Positions 1 to 13,406 of a DNA stretch of 64,000 bases are shown here, piece after piece. A program made the translations under genes and the position numbers. Within the stretch, counting starts at the first letter, position 1. Each line of letters opens with the position of its first letter. This stretch comes from Pyrrhoderma lamaoense (lineage: Eukaryota > Basidiomycota > Agaricomycetes > Hymenochaetales > Hymenochaetaceae), in contig NBAZ01000011.1 in assembly GCA_002794735.1 (NCBI GenBank), positions 248,001 to 312,000 of the forward strand, in the 5' to 3' direction. Under the pieces are notes generated by a model. That model saw only the letters and a program-made list of their open reading frames with translations. It did no database searches and was not told the DNA's origin.

Positions 1-3000
1 TCCTCTTGCATTTGTTGGTATAACGTCATGCATTCCTTTTGCATACTGGATTCGAAAGATTGTTGCGCTATTGTCTTCTGTCCCTGCTGTAGTGCTATTG
101 CTTGAGAGGGTCCTTGTGCATTGCCAAATGTCATGGGCTGTCTACCACCGGGAGGGAGCGGCCCAGTCGTAGCCGAAGAAGGCATAATAAACGGAGCATT
201 ACCTGCTGCAGCGGATGAAGTAAATGACGGGGGCCTAAAAACTGAGGAAGATGACCCAGGCTGTGATTTGTCTGATGCAGAAACAGAGGGTGGAGCTATA
301 GGTGTCGAGCTCTGAGATCGATCCTGTGAAATACTTGGTGTAGTCGACTCTTGCTTTACAGGTAGTTGTCCAAACGGTAGCTTGGGAGAAGCAGGGCGAG
401 CCTTTGGTAGCTTTGAATTAGATGGCGGTATCTGATGATCTATAGTAGAACCCGGTCTTCCAAGATCGGTTGAGTCCTCAGATGGAACTTTCAGATTGGT
501 CGAAAAAGGAACAGGTTTAGGAAGTATTCCGGAATCTGTTATACCTGCTTTATATGACGGAGGCTGTTTTCCAGATATACCCCCTCCAGAAGAACTTCCA
601 GTCTTTCCAAATAATGCCGGAGGGGGCGATTTTACAGGTGTAGTAGACTTCTCAATTTCAGGTTCCTCAGGGATGTTAACCATTAGAGGAGCTTTTATGG
701 AGGTCACTGGTTTAGGGATTTTAGATGCCTTATTGTCACCTGAGTTGAGTTTTTCAGTGGAAGATACAGTGTCCCCCTTGTTGTCACTTTCCTCGATTTC
801 TCCTTCTTCCAATTCTTCTCCATCTGCATCCTGTTCTCCCTTCTCATTATCATCATTCTCACTATCATCGTCACTGGAACCACTAGAGAAAGACTCCGAC
901 AAAAACGAATCTTCATCATCGTCATTCTTCTCTGGTTTTTCTTCTTCGCCCACGTTTTGCTCCTCTTCTCCCAAGTTCTGGTCCTCTGAATCAAATGTTC
1001 CATGTGTTGAAGGTGTAGGAGGGAGATTGTCCGGATCAAGTTCATCTGGCTGCTGAACTTCAACAAACGATGAGTCTATTTTTAAACCTTTGTCCCTTCC
1101 TTTTTCGTTCTTCTCTTCTTCTTTTTCTTTTTCGGTGGGCTTCGTTTCAAGTTCTGGATCCTTTTGAGACTTTAACATATCTTTGAATGATGTAGTTTGT
1201 CCTGCAGCTTTGGCGAATGCACTAAAGCCACCTGAAGCGCCACTGAAAGCACTAAAAGCATTGGATGAAGGAGTTGATAACGGCGTAGTACTGATTGGAC
1301 TTGGTGTACTAGGTACTCCGAAAGTAGATGTCCCAAATACTGAGGCTCCTCCAGGAGCAGAAGGCGTACCAAACTTTGGAGTTGTCGAAGCACCACTTGG
1401 TATATAAGAGCTCGATGGCTTAGAGCTACCAGGAGCAAACGCTGAAATCGGCTTGACTGGAGTCGCAAATGCACCAGGAGTAACAGGTTTCGGGTTTGCA
1501 AATGGAGATGTACTTGGAACCTTTGCAGCGGCTCCAAAAGCGCCAAAGCCTTCAGCTGGCTTGAAAACATTTGGCGTTGTGACGAGATTAGCAAAGGCAT
1601 TGACCGCAGGTCCAGGCGGAGCTTTAAATACTGAAGATGTTCCCGAAGCCGATGCAGCTTGAGATGCAGAATCATTGTTGTCCGTTGGTGTAGGCGATGG
1701 TGGGTTTGAAGAAGGTAACGCTGGTTTTTGTCCAGGAGCAGGACTACCTTCAGGACTAGAACCTGGAGTTTCGGTGCGAGAAGCAGAAGTGGGTGTGCTG
1801 AAGGCGCTAGACTGCTTATTAGGTACAAGGAAGGAGCTACCACCAAAGACATTGGTAGGGTTTGAAGAACCAAATGCGGTAGGTAGTGTTGTAGTACTAG
1901 AAACAGTCGCGTTTTCAGCTGCGGCTGTCGTTATAGGTGTCTCCTTCTTATCCTCGATCGGAGTAGCACTTGTACTCTTATCTGTATCGTCCATCGAGGT
2001 TGCCATAGTTATACTTGGGCTGGGATTTACTTGCAAAGACTGTGCATGTTGCGCAAATGAAGAGTTTCCGGATTGAGCAAAAGCTCCAAATCCTTTTGAG
2101 GCACCAGCAAACGCGCCGAAACCACCAGAGCTGGGAGAACTAAAGGCTGAAGGCGCAGCACCTCCAAACGTCGATGGCTTCCCAAAAGTTGAGGTTTGTC
2201 CAAACGAAGGTTGTCCGAACGAGGGCTGGCCAAACGCCGGTTGTCTGAAACCAGAAGAACCGAAATCAGAAGAACCAAAAGCAGATGATGGCTTTGGTGT
2301 TTCATTTGAGCTGGACTGCACAGGTTTAGGAGGTGTTTGAGGCTGGGAATATTGCGAAAATGCACCGAAGCCTGTTGCAGGTTTAAGGAGTGAAGAATTT
2401 GAGACATTGCCAAAAGCACCAAAGGAGCTTTGACCACTAGCACTAGATGCGGAGAATCCAGTAGCATTGTTTTGTACAGGTCCTTGCCCAAATGAACCAA
2501 ACATACTATTTGTTTTACTTGGTTGATCATTACTAGGTGTATCTGCGCTACCCAAAGATAATCCTCCAAGTCCACTATTATCTTCGCCAACATCAGACAT
2601 AACTGCTTCAGGATACGCGGTAGCAGCAGACGAAGATTTATCTTCCACTGCAGAAACTGTATTGTTGAAGCTGGAAACTGAAGAACCGAAACTCGATGGT
2701 CCAGAGGAAGCGAATGCGCTAAAGCCTGATTGTCCAAATGCAGATGTTCCCGATGTCTGGCTAAAAGCTGAACTGTTTCCCTCTTGACCAAACGTAGATG
2801 ATGCAAAAGCAGATTGTTGGGAGTTTTGGGCCCCAGACACTGGTCCGCCAAAGGAACTTTGTCCAAATTGGGGCGTAGACGCAAAGCCACTACTCCCAAA
2901 TGCAGGATTGGCATAAGATGACTGGGCGAACGCAGGTGCTTCAGTTTTGGCTGCAGTTGCTTCAACAGGCAGATTGGGTGCGGATGACACACTAGAATTG

Positions 3001-4487
3001 ACTGGCGTAATCATTCCGGGATAGGTCTCTGTAGTTTTATTAGAAATGAACCACCCTTGTACTGTTCCGTCACTAGCATAGACATATAAGATCGGCTGTG
3101 ACGACGAGTCAGTTGAGGTAAGGTCTACATCTAAAGCCAAAGGGACTGTGTCTTCTGCATCTTTGTCAAGTGGCACGCTTGGCGTTGACGTTTCTTCAAG
3201 AGAGATATTACACCAGGTTTCGGGGCGTGTGTCACTTTCTTCAATACTACCAATGGTTCCAATATCACTTGAAGTACTATCACTAATAAATAGCAGAGTC
3301 TTGATCGGATTCCAATTTCTAAGGAGCACTGAGAATAGACCAGGGCCACGTAGTGCAGGAGAAGGGTAATAAGGGGGTTGGAATTCTGATGCGATGGCTG
3401 TACGTGTTTTCGGCTCAAAAAATGTCAGTACATGCTTTTGCTGGACATCCGGACTTCGATTCCCAGGCGGAGTATATACACAATGAAACACTTGGTTATA
3501 CAACCAATGCAATGATATGACGCTAGCGTCTCCAACGGACGGGGGGCGTGGAATCTGGAATTTAACGGAAGTTGTGTCACTAGGGCTATATGTGACAATG
3601 TCTCCGCTCTTCAGACCAATAGCTATCTGTTTTCCCTTCGAAGACCAAGTTACTATTATGATACCATCAGTCAATGGAATCTGAGAAAATTCATATGAAA
3701 CATACTTGCTGTTGGAGTAGTGTCTGCAGTCAATCCGCTCCTCCATCCACCAACGACAGTCAACTGTCTGGTATCTATTATCTCGATAGAAGCCCCTTCA
3801 TTGCTATTAGCACCCTCTGAATCCCTTCTGATAGCGACGAGGTCTGGTAGATCACCAGGGTTTCCTAAGATTTGTCTGACGGGACCCGGTGGACTTGGCA
3901 TGAATACCTTCAACGCATCTACACTGTCTGTCCCTTCCCTAAAGAGTGGTGACGTGTCAAATATAGCGATGGTTCCATCTGCAATTCCGACGACAAGGCG
4001 ATCATCGTTTGAACTGAGAGCAAGGTGGACTGGCGGTCCAGCGACTGGTAGAACGCGTTTTGGAGTGTAGTCAAGTTCTCCTTCGCCGTTGAAGTTGTAA
4101 TTGTCTGCTTGAGGTCAGACAGTAAAGAGAAAATAATTTCTTAGAAACCTGCAGTTAGTTTATAATAATTAGCAAGTAGATGACTAGAACTCACGATGGT
4201 TTCCGTCGGCGCCCGCGCAATAGCTGCAAACCAACCCTTTGTATTCGCGATTACAAGATAGTTTCCTTTTCCATCAAAGACACTAAGATCCAGAGGCTGA
4301 GGCGATAATCGGGCTCGCAGGCGCTTGTTTAGGAGGCGTAGAGAAAGAAACTAGCAGTACATCATACAGAGTCAGAATAAATAAGAAAACATTAGAGTAT
4401 TGACTACCTCGCATTCTCTATCTTGAGCCGGAACAGTTCTCCAGTTGAACTGGGAGGCGCAGGCGGCTGAAGATTACTTATGTTCAT
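1..4487 (-). CDS. NUP159: Nup159/Nup214-like nucleoporin (3' end outside window)
   Basis: This is a component of the cytoplasmic face of the nuclear pore, where the family anchors the DEAD-box helicase Dbp5 for mRNA export. The reading frame stays open from 3652 down to base 1, so the C-terminus is missing. The N-terminal third reads as a beta-propeller (SPQPLDLSVFDGKGNYL, then WSSKGKQIAIGLKSGDIV). About residue 450 onward is a long FG-repeat region with many FGQ, FGS and GFGAF units between about 2950 and 1180. After that comes an acidic E/D-rich stretch near 800-1000. A clean 53-nt intron (3653-3705, GTATGT...TAG) restores the propeller frame. The first two junctions are unsettled. The exon from ATG 4487 ends at a donor at 4407 that is out of phase with the next exon (FLSLRLLNKR), and the GTGAGT donor at 4194 also does not keep phase. 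Family call is strong; N-terminal exon structure is weak. Confidence 0.82.
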
Positions 4488-4814
4488 GATTTTATTGATA
4501 TTGGCATCAAGAGACAGAACAAGACGCGCTAAAGACTTATTGAAGTACAGATGCAGGAACCAATTCGCGTCTCAGGTCACGCGTCTGTTTTGTACTTAAT
4601 TATCATTATTATAATTATTAGATTTCAACTTCGTGATTGTTTGGATTTGATTTTCTTTCAGATAATCCGCAACATCAAACAATGTATCACAGTTTCACAT
4701 GCTATCTACAACACAGACATATACACTTATTTTATTGCTATACAAGCACCCCCTGTGTGATATTACAACATATATTCTTGAACAGCATCCACACATGCTC
4801 TAAGGCATACACTA
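4488..4814. other. Intergenic, nucleoporin upstream region
   Basis: About 330 AT-rich bases lie between the nucleoporin start and the end of the sedolisin gene. The segment should hold the nucleoporin promoter and the sedolisin 3' end. I see no convincing TATA box or further gene; an ATTATTATAATTATTAG run sits near 4603-4621. Confidence 0.5.
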
Positions 4815-7405
4815 CTATGGAAGGGCAAGCCATAGATCACGAAGCTTCCCAAAGTTCGGAGTTCCGACGCCAGTAACCTGAAATAATAGCAGATACATTA
4901 AATGAGCAGTGAAGCTTATCAAGCAAGGAGTCTCTACGTACAGGATCCCAACCAGTAGTTGCTGTGAAACCCGGAGTACCTAGTTAAATTAAAAATTTAG
5001 CAAACAGTAACGGAATAAATACATGCAAATACTGGATATGTCTTAAGCAAAAGAGTTACGAGTTTAGAAGAAGTCACGGAAAAATTAAATTCTACAGAGG
5101 ATGATAAACGTTTAACATACCACAGCCCTGGTTCCCTCCTGTGGTAATATCGTTGAATGCGGAACGGAAGGAATCGCTATAGATAGCGGGATTGATGAAA
5201 CCTAAAAGTAAATCGAGCTCGTACGAGTATCTAGACTTGAGCTTTACTATGATGCTTACCGACTGGTCCCTTCCCATTGGCGATGCGTGCGTCATTGATG
5301 AGGGTAATTATTGAGCCAACCGTTGGCGCAGATGCAGACGTACCAAAAACTAGTTCAAATTCTATATATGAGAGTATTAGGTACAGGAATCAGACAATGG
5401 TCTCGGAGATCACCTCCATCAACTATGAGAAAAAGTAGTATGTAAATCAATAAATCATTAAGGATTACAGAGTCTATAACGTACTTGCAATGACATAGTT
5501 CGCACTGAAGTTCAGATTAGCCAACGCATTTTTCCAGAAAAAAACTAGACTAATTACCCGTTAGCACTCAAGTCAGGGAATGCCCTACTTGTTCCGGAGT
5601 TATTGAATTGCTCTGCAGTGAATGGCGGAGGGTGGTTCTCAAGGAAATCAGCCACTGCTTGCTTTTGGTAGTCCGGGATACCGAATATATTCGAAAACCC
5701 GCCTCCAGAGAAGATAACTTGTTCACAAGCACCCTCTGGATCAAACACGGTGCTATTGGGATTTACCTGAGTTGCACCAACACTTGTCACAAACGGACAT
5801 CCAGACGGGAAAGATGGACTGAAGGTTATTCCGTTTGTGGATTCCCCACCTATAAACAGAAATATGAGTTATTTGTAGAAAAGGTGTAGTAGACATTTAG
5901 GGAGGATAGTACCAGTTGAGTTTATGCAGACATTCCCAAATCCTGCTACACCGAAGTCGCCGGAGCTGTACAATACAGTAGTCTACGGGATAAGTTCTCT
6001 AGTTAGTTTCGATGACATACTGGAAATTCAACTACATACCCCTGTCAATCCGATTTTTCCGTACTCGGTGCATTGACGTATAGCAGATTTCGCTGAAATG
6101 GTTATTTCATCTTGTCCATAGGATACTGAGACAACATTCGGGGGCTGTAGATATAAGTAAGCATAGGATATCCCAAGTATTCTCGTTGAACACAAACTGT
6201 GATGATGCCGCAGCTTTCTGGCCCATCAAAGCCACCTGGGAGTGTGTCGGGGTAGATACCATCCTGTTCTGGATCATCTCCCCCTATTGCAATGAATATA
6301 TTGAGTTGGGGCATTTGATCTATCGGTACAACATACCTTCGAATGTACAGAATGAAGCATCTACAGCATCCAGCCAATTATCAAACCAGCTCCTTCCACA
6401 AGATCTCCTGTTTGGAGCAGAGTTACCGGTTGTGGGTTCGTAAGTGTCATTGCATATTCAAGATCAAGGTCGCTCTCTCCATTGAAATTAAAACTTTGAT
6501 CTGTAGTCTGAGCAACTCCACCATCTATACTGACAAGTTGTGGCTGTTGGCCAACCTGGCTTGCGAGAAATTTTTAAAGAACATATCGAGATCGCCTTGA
6601 AGAAAGGCTTGAGGTGTGAATTCAACGACACCGAATGTATTTTTGTCCGTAGCTACAGGCTGGGCAGTTATATTGTACAGTGTCTGCAAGCATATCGGTG
6701 TTATAAATTGATCACAATCAGCGAGGCCCAATGTCGTACTCCCATCTGCTTTTCTACCATTAGTCTTTGGTCCGTTGAAGCCCGTAGGACTTCCAAGCTT
6801 CTCCGGAGGGATCACGCTAGCTGATCGTTTTCGGAACTTTGCTGGTGGGACACGGGCACTAAAAGCTGTTGTTGGTTTGATAAGATCGATATGTGCCGTG
6901 AGATGAGACGGGAGATGATATTCGCTACATCCAACACGCTCTTCCCATTCCCATCTGCATATACATGGTATTCAGTCTGTAAAAGGCGTTCTGCCTCCTC
7001 AACCGTTACAGTTAGGTCAAGCCAGCTGCGGCTATTACTCAGTTTAACTCTGGAAGTGTCAATATCATTCTGCGAGAGCCAGTCCATGACGGAAGAAATG
7101 GTATCATCGGAAGGCGAGAAGTGTTTAATAACTCGGTCTACAGACCAATGTTGACCATATTCTGCCGATTCAGGATGAGAGACCTTGTTCAAAGCTTCTT
7201 CAAGAGTATGCAAGTTCTGGTGCGCAAGGCCCACACGTAATGGGAGAATAGTGTCGAATTCAAGGCGCTTCATAAAACGCCATCCTCTTGCTTCTGGAGC
7301 AAAGTTCCGTCGCTCGTGAACAACGGGAGGAGATAGTTGAAATGATGCTCCAACAACATCAAAGAAATAAGTGAGAGCAAAGGCAAATACTAGTAACCTG
7401 ATCAT
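4815..7405 (-). pseudogene. Sedolisin (S53) tripeptidyl peptidase, frameshifted
   Basis: The family is a secreted acid serine-carboxyl peptidase that removes tripeptides from protein N-termini. The start at 7405 gives a hydrophobic signal peptide (MIRLLVFAFALTYFF), then a pro-kumamolisin prodomain (YGQHWSVDRVIKHFSP). The catalytic domain shows the Glu/Asp pair in GESDLDLEY, the nucleophile Ser in FGTSASAP (about 5330-5350), and the calcium-site region FNDITTGGNQGCG. It ends PNFGKLRDLWLALP, then TAG at 4815. All the hallmarks of a full-length enzyme are present, with about eight short introns. However, the frame slips by one base at about 6938-6944, 6559-6566 and 6381-6386, each time inside conserved sequence where no intron fits. 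Each slip looks like loss of one base from a short run. I therefore call it a recently broken gene; sequencing error is the alternative. Confidence 0.75.
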
Positions 7406-8150
7406 CTCAGAACACGCAGACGACCTTGGATATCTTTTTGATGCTCACCGTACTTTTATTGTGTATCAAGGAAATCGTTGCATGCGGGAGTATACTTAAA
7501 ATAGGATTAAAAATCTCATGAACATGGTATCTAGCCTATCAAGAAGGAGGTATATGCTTCCATCTATATCGGAAGTATTCCTGGTAACATCAGAATAGCT
7601 ATTTCCCGAGTACTACATGCGAGTTAATTCCATAGTTATCCGGATAAGAGCTTTTTGAGAGTATACTCTGCATTCGTTATTAGTTCTCGTTGCTCGTTGA
7701 ATGGGTTGCTGAATTTAAATCTGACCAAAAGGTTAAATATATCTAGAATTATGATTGAATATTTCTAAACATAATCTAGAATGCAGATCAGACGAAATGG
7801 TGATTTCCCGGACTATCGGCTATTCTATCAGAGTATCGTCTAATTCATTCACTGTATGTGAGATAGAGTGAAAATACTTGCCCACCTGTGGATCTGGTTC
7901 CCATATGCACGGCCCCTGTACTGATAGTACGTGCCTGCAATGTAAATCATTTTGGGAAGGCGTCGACTTTGATCTCAATTCACGTTCCGCCGCTGACAAA
8001 TAATTACGCACGTGAAATTGTCACATGCGCTATTGATGAATGGATGATGAATTTGAATAATGACCCTTTGTCACAGTTTGATTAGGTTTACCATTCCAAG
8101 TCAGCTAATGTCTTTGATCGCAGCATTGCACAGCCAGATTACTTCACAGC
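7406..8150. other. Intergenic, sedolisin upstream region
   Basis: About 745 AT-rich bases with no supported gene. The promoter of the minus-strand sedolisin must lie at the left end. I see no clear TATA box or repeat. Confidence 0.45.
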
Positions 8151-8151
8151 A

Positions 8152-9719
8152 TGATGCCGCCCAAAACTCGCAGCAAGTATAACTTGTCCTCCAACCTTGA
8201 CCCAAGCCGCCATGATCCTCTTGCAAGACTTTGAGTCCCCAGCTGCTAAGCCTCCTGTCTCTGTTTTCTACGCAACGGTTCCCCATCCTACAATGACTAA
8301 TATCATAAATGAGGAAGATGCACCCCAGCATATGATGATGGTTTAAATTATACAGCTACTCCTGATACAAACGAGAAGAGTAGACCCGCTGGGTCTGATT
8401 TGGCACGAAATCGTAGCATAGGCACAGAGCATGACACTTCTCCTGGTGTACTTGGAGATTATCCCTTTGCATTCAAGCGACCACTCCCATCATATGTAAC
8501 TTCTAGAATTTCTGAAAACAGTGCAATGAATTCGTTCCAACCGCTCGTACATCATTCCAAGACCAAACGGTTGGAAGACGGCTTCTATCTGATCCCGCCT
8601 CCCACGGATGCACAGCTTCACCCGTTCACCCTTAGAGACGTTGGAGAACAGGACTGGGTCAAGTTAGTAGAATAAGTCTATTCACTTTCTATTGAATTAT
8701 ATCTAATATACTCTTAGATTCTTAAATGACATACAAATATCCGCTCGTATTACTGGCGAACGTACGTCTACAGGAAGCTCAACTGATTCAATTCAAAGAG
8801 GAACTTCTTCCAATGTAAGAGGTCTAGCTATCCTATTGCACATTCCTTGGCTTATTGTTTTGAAAATAATAGCTTTGGGAGCAGTAATTCGTTCAGTGTC
8901 TGGTAATGACACAGGAAGACAAACGGAGTTGGACGCTCGTGGGCCAGGCTCCCTTGTTGACCTCTGGAACAAAGTGAATTACTATTATTTCTGCTTTTGT
9001 ATTTCTTTCAGATCTAATGTCATGCCTTCGATTAGAACTTCTTCCATCCACGAGGTCTGGATGTAGTTCTTGCAAAGGGTTCCCGCAGGCTTAATGGTGA
9101 TAGGTCCCAGGCGCCTCCTGATTTCTCGCCTGGCGCTACTTCTTCTAGGGGCCCACCGCCCGTTGTACATCCTATGCCTAATTGTCAAATACCTCGCGCT
9201 TTACCTGCCTCTCATATACATGAGCCGGTTCCAAACGTGACTGGACCGCGGAACTATGTAGATGCCGAACATAATCGCACCTCGGGGGACCCTCGCTCAA
9301 GATCTACTTTGTCCGTTTCTACTATCAGTTCTGAATCTTCAATATCCAGCTCTGAGCGTGCTCCAAGGCTCTCCCACCATCACATGGGGTTCATAATTAT
9401 GATAATAATAATAGTCGCTTTGATCGTCGTGCTGAAAAACACGCTCGTCGAATTGAGCGCCATATACAACGCAAGGAACGTCGAGTCGCTAAGAAATGTG
9501 CACGTTTTGAACGTAAGCTATCTAGGTGGGAAGCACGTACGGAAATCAGGTCAAGTGGTGCTGGTTCAATTCCAAGGCATTTTGAACGGGAAGGAAGGCA
9601 TGAAGGCCCATCTTCACGTGTAGACGGGCTTCAAAGCGCAGTTGAGATGCTTAAGTCAACAGTTCTAGGGACTAATGAAGACGGATACTACCGACTCATA
9701 ATTACAAATTACTCCTCTT
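8152..9719 (+). pseudogene. Decayed gene with TM segment and basic coiled-coil tail
   Basis: A chain of protein-like segments runs in order but in different frames. First is MMPPKTRSKYNLSS at 8152. Next is DGFYLIPPPTDAQLHPF with a GEQDWVK box (8400-8665) and an intron GTTAGT...CTTAG. Then comes FLNDIQISARITGERTS with a hydrophobic segment (LLHIPWLIVLKIIALGAV), and then HPRGLDVVLAKGSRRLNGD. A Ser-rich linker follows, and last a strongly basic helical tail (RRIERHIQRKERRVAKK) ending YYRLIITNYSS and TGA at 9717-9719. At least two frame changes have no intron to explain them: between the first segments, and near 9385 where the linker passes to the tail. The order of segments resembles, from memory, an unnamed multicopy family of agaric fungi with a GFYLIPPPT motif; I cannot verify that here. 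Function is unknown. Confidence 0.55.
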
Positions 9720-12700
9720 GAATCTGTTATGACTGCAACATGATTCTACATAGCGTTGCTACCGGAACTTTCTCATGGGACTTACGTTTTTGGTGTGTAT
9801 ATCTAGGAATGTGTAACTACATCGTTGTATTAAAATTAGGGGGATTCTTGATTACTATTATATAATATAAAAAATGGTGTATTTGCGGAACTCAGATACG
9901 TACCACAGTCCTGCAGAACAGGTTATAGTTTGTAACCTGGCAGTTTTATCTTCAATGTCGGTTTAAGAGATATTACATCATGCTGACGCAAGGATTTTAC
10001 GTGTACTTACCACAGGATTTGCTAACAAACAGGCATAAATAAATCCGGTATTCTTTTTTCCAGATTTCAATCTGCTCGTTACCCTGTCACCCCCGCCTTC
10101 CCTCACTGACGGCAATTCTATAGATGTCATAGCTAGAGATTAGGCTTCATTATGATTTGATTCCAATTTCATGTGTCGACCAGTTTATAAAGATGAAAAA
10201 ACTTTTTACGCCAAATCCCGAAGAAAAGGTCTTAATCTTATTTTTGACATCTCCCTGGATTTATGTTCTACTGAGGAGTAATGTTGAAAGAATCAACTTA
10301 GAAAGAATTTAGCGAAATCTCCTCCGCACGACTAGACTACTTTGACACGCCTTCTGCAGTAAACAAACAGAGCCTTCCAACACACATCAATCACCTTAAC
10401 TCACACTCAATTGACTATACTCAGAGCTTGACTGAGTACTAGCTGCGATCTGAACTGTATTCCGAATTGAAGTCCATTTATCCACCTTAACGGTATCTAA
10501 CGAGCCAATAGCATAGCTTCCAGATTCAATTCATCTTTTACGGCGTCCTCGGTAAATTGATCTTCAGAAATCACAAGCAAGTTTCAAATCGAGGAAGACT
10601 TGAGTGGCGTAGACCCTTGAGGACAGTGACTATGTTTCTTCTCCCGGTGCACGGCCGCACGGATAGAACAATCAGTATGCGAAGCTTTAAATTCATATAG
10701 CTTCCATCGCGATAATATATGTGATAAACATATCCAACTTTAGTAGTTTCGCGTCAATATTGAACATTGGGATTGCATGTTCCGAGGTCACCTGGTCACG
10801 ACGCGTGAACTTCTTTAGTGCCTTCATCACTCTTTCCCTTAAGTCCGGGATTGGTTGAGCGGAACTATAGGCTAAAAGGTTATCTATTTTCATCAGTTAG
10901 TCCTCCGATTTTGACAAGGATCTGGGCATCGCCGAGAGGATATGTCAGGCTTGTCCGGTCTTGTCAAGCGACCAGAAGACGTTAATCCTCTCTACTCCAT
11001 GGTAGACTAAAAAAAGCTTGAAGCTTGTAGTCTAAATCCTGATAGGACGCTCAAGCGACGAGGAATGATGCTCTGCCCGTTGACTCCGTCTTTCCCACGT
11101 GTGTTTGTGCTTCGTCGAAGAGGAAGCTCCACATTGCACAGCCAATAAGTAGACAAAAGCTAAAACATAGTCTGATCATTAGTCATTTCTTACCAAGTAG
11201 GTATGCATACATACTTTATACTGGTGCCTTCACATCTATATGCATAACTCCAAGAATAAGCCTTGAAGAGGCATAGTTTCTTTGAGATCAACTGTCTTCG
11301 TCATATCTACCTTACTTCCCATATTTTGTTGAATCATTAGGCCAAGGCCAAGGCTGGTCCATATAAACAAAACCCGCCCAGACTACTTGGAAATCTTGTA
11401 GACCCTTTGTGAGTCCAATTATCGCTAAAATATCCCATAAACAGTAGTTGATAGCTTGTGCCTTGGTGTTCTGCTCCTCAAGTCATCAGCACCAGTCGAT
11501 GCACCACTACAGCTTAGACTCGAGAAGACGTCGTTGACTCTGACTCATAAGGGTGTGATATGCCATATCAGCACTAATAAACCAGGTCACTGTATTACTT
11601 TAGAGTATTCTTCTAATTAATCAAAAGCAGAAAAGCCTCCTGCAATCTTTCGATAAATCAGTCATAAATCAGATACTAAATATTACATTGAGGTTGAGTC
11701 AATGCGTGTATTTTGCTTTTGAATGGCTTGTTTGCACAACACGAAATGCCCCGCCCCCACCCCCATTCCCCCGCACAGAAGCAGTGCTGGTCCCATATGG
11801 AGAAAAGCATATTTTTTTTACTGATACCGTTCCTGTATACATTGAGTTCCGACTCGGCTGCCGATAGCATAAACCGCGTGTTACCATTGCGTATGTCTAC
11901 GTCTTGCAATTTCTTTATTTGGTAAGTAACCCTTTCAACCACAATCGAAAAAGGAAAGAAAAATATATTTTCTGGGTTAGAAGGAAAAAGAGATAGGGGG
12001 AAGAAAAAAGGCTTTTTCGCTAATGTAGACCGCCTTCTTTCGGACTTGTCTAGATTGGAAAAAAATATCTGTAGCTTTGAGGCCTTCGTGAATTCTGGTC
12101 TGTCGAATACGTACACACAGGCACCAATGGTGAAGCAATCATTGACCCTGAATGTGTTTTTTTTACGCACATAAGTCTAGATTTCCCTCTGTCAATTTTT
12201 GAGTAGTCTGGTATACTGGTACATAACAAAATAGGGGAAGTAGTAGGTATTGGAATATATGATTGGTTCCCTTTATCTGGCATGATAAGTGGGGTAGGAT
12301 TGACAGGATTTCACAAAGAAGAGGCAAGTTCAAAAAAGATAGAGAATAGATGAAGATGGTGTGAAACTTAACTACTCATCTCCTTGGCACATCCGAAAGT
12401 TTATACGGCGTTTCGGCGCATGAAGTAACTTCGTTCAGGGTTACAGATGATGAACTTTACTTACCTTTATGGCCCAAGTGAATAACAACTCCAAGTTATC
12501 CAGTGCACGCCCATACTTTCTTGGAGCATCAGTATAGACAAATACAGCTGTAAATGATTGTATGCATCAATCATCTATTCAACATGTTATCCGCGGAATG
12601 TTGAAGTATTTTTATCACTTGTTTCAAGCCTTACGGAGTGATCGGAAGGAGTAGTAAGAGCCAAGAGAGTTCTACCATGCGTTATTAGCGGTTAGCTTGA

Positions 12701-13260
12701 ATAGATCGGACGTCATCTGACTGAAAATAGATTTTTTAATACCATACATTCAAATTCATGAGCACCCTCAAAATAATGGGATCACAGCGCTGCGTTCAGA
12801 AGTGATTTCAGTGATTTAGAGCCTGTCGGGGTGTTTTCTTCCCATAGAGGCAAGTAGAGATTATTGTTCAACTTCCCCAGAGCTCTACAACTCATCTCGG
12901 TACAAATATGAATGGACCATAGATGTCTTCCAAGCGATGTGGAGAAGAAGAATGTAGGTTATTGTTTGTTCCTCACCATTTGTTTGTCGAAGATCCGGGG
13001 ACAGGCATGCAATCGGAAAATGAGCCGGTTCTGATACTCCACCTCCCCGCAGTCGGCTAACAACCGATCTCATCTCTCGATCATGTTGGCATGTGACTAG
13101 CCGTTGTAAGGATTTACTTCAGGGTAAACACCGGCCAGTTCCTGATACTCGGTATGTGTTGAATAATGTCCTCTCCATTCATTTTATCCCAATTATTTGA
13201 TTTTATTTTTATTTTCTTGTTTTGATTATTTTTTGATCAGTGATGACTACCTCGTCTTCC
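9720..13260. other. Long stretch without a recognisable gene
   Basis: About 3.5 kb with only short ORFs. I tested those at 10693-10893 and 11676-12170 (-) and found no family motif, no intron-joined continuation and low-complexity composition. The stretch could hold lncRNA or old repeat relics. I see no terminal repeats or RNA gene. Confidence 0.4.
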
Positions 13261-13269
13261 ATATATAAA
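13261..13269 (+). promoter_or_regulatory. TATA box of the sugar transporter gene
   Basis: ATATATAAA lies about 140 bases before the ATG at 13407 and is followed by a C/T-rich leader (about 13275-13380), the usual layout of a strongly expressed basidiomycete promoter. Confidence 0.55.
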
Positions 13270-13406
13270 CGATGCTATCTCGACCCTCTTTTCTCACCGT
13301 CCTAAAGTCCCTTTGAGGCTCCCATTCTCCTCTTTCACTCACGGTCCCCTCCCCTTCCCGTATAATTGTACAGTGACGCTTATTCTAGCGTTAGCTATTA
13401 TTCACA

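Noticed and set aside
121..2076. Long plus-strand ORFs (for example 496-1056 and 1675-2076)
   Set aside because: They are antisense to the FG-repeat frame of the nucleoporin. Low-complexity repeats leave the opposite strand open; no motif or splice structure supports them.
10693..12170. Minus-strand ORFs of 66 and 164 codons in the 3.5-kb gap
   Set aside because: No family motif, no upstream TATA, no neighbouring exons; the longer one is F/K-rich low complexity.
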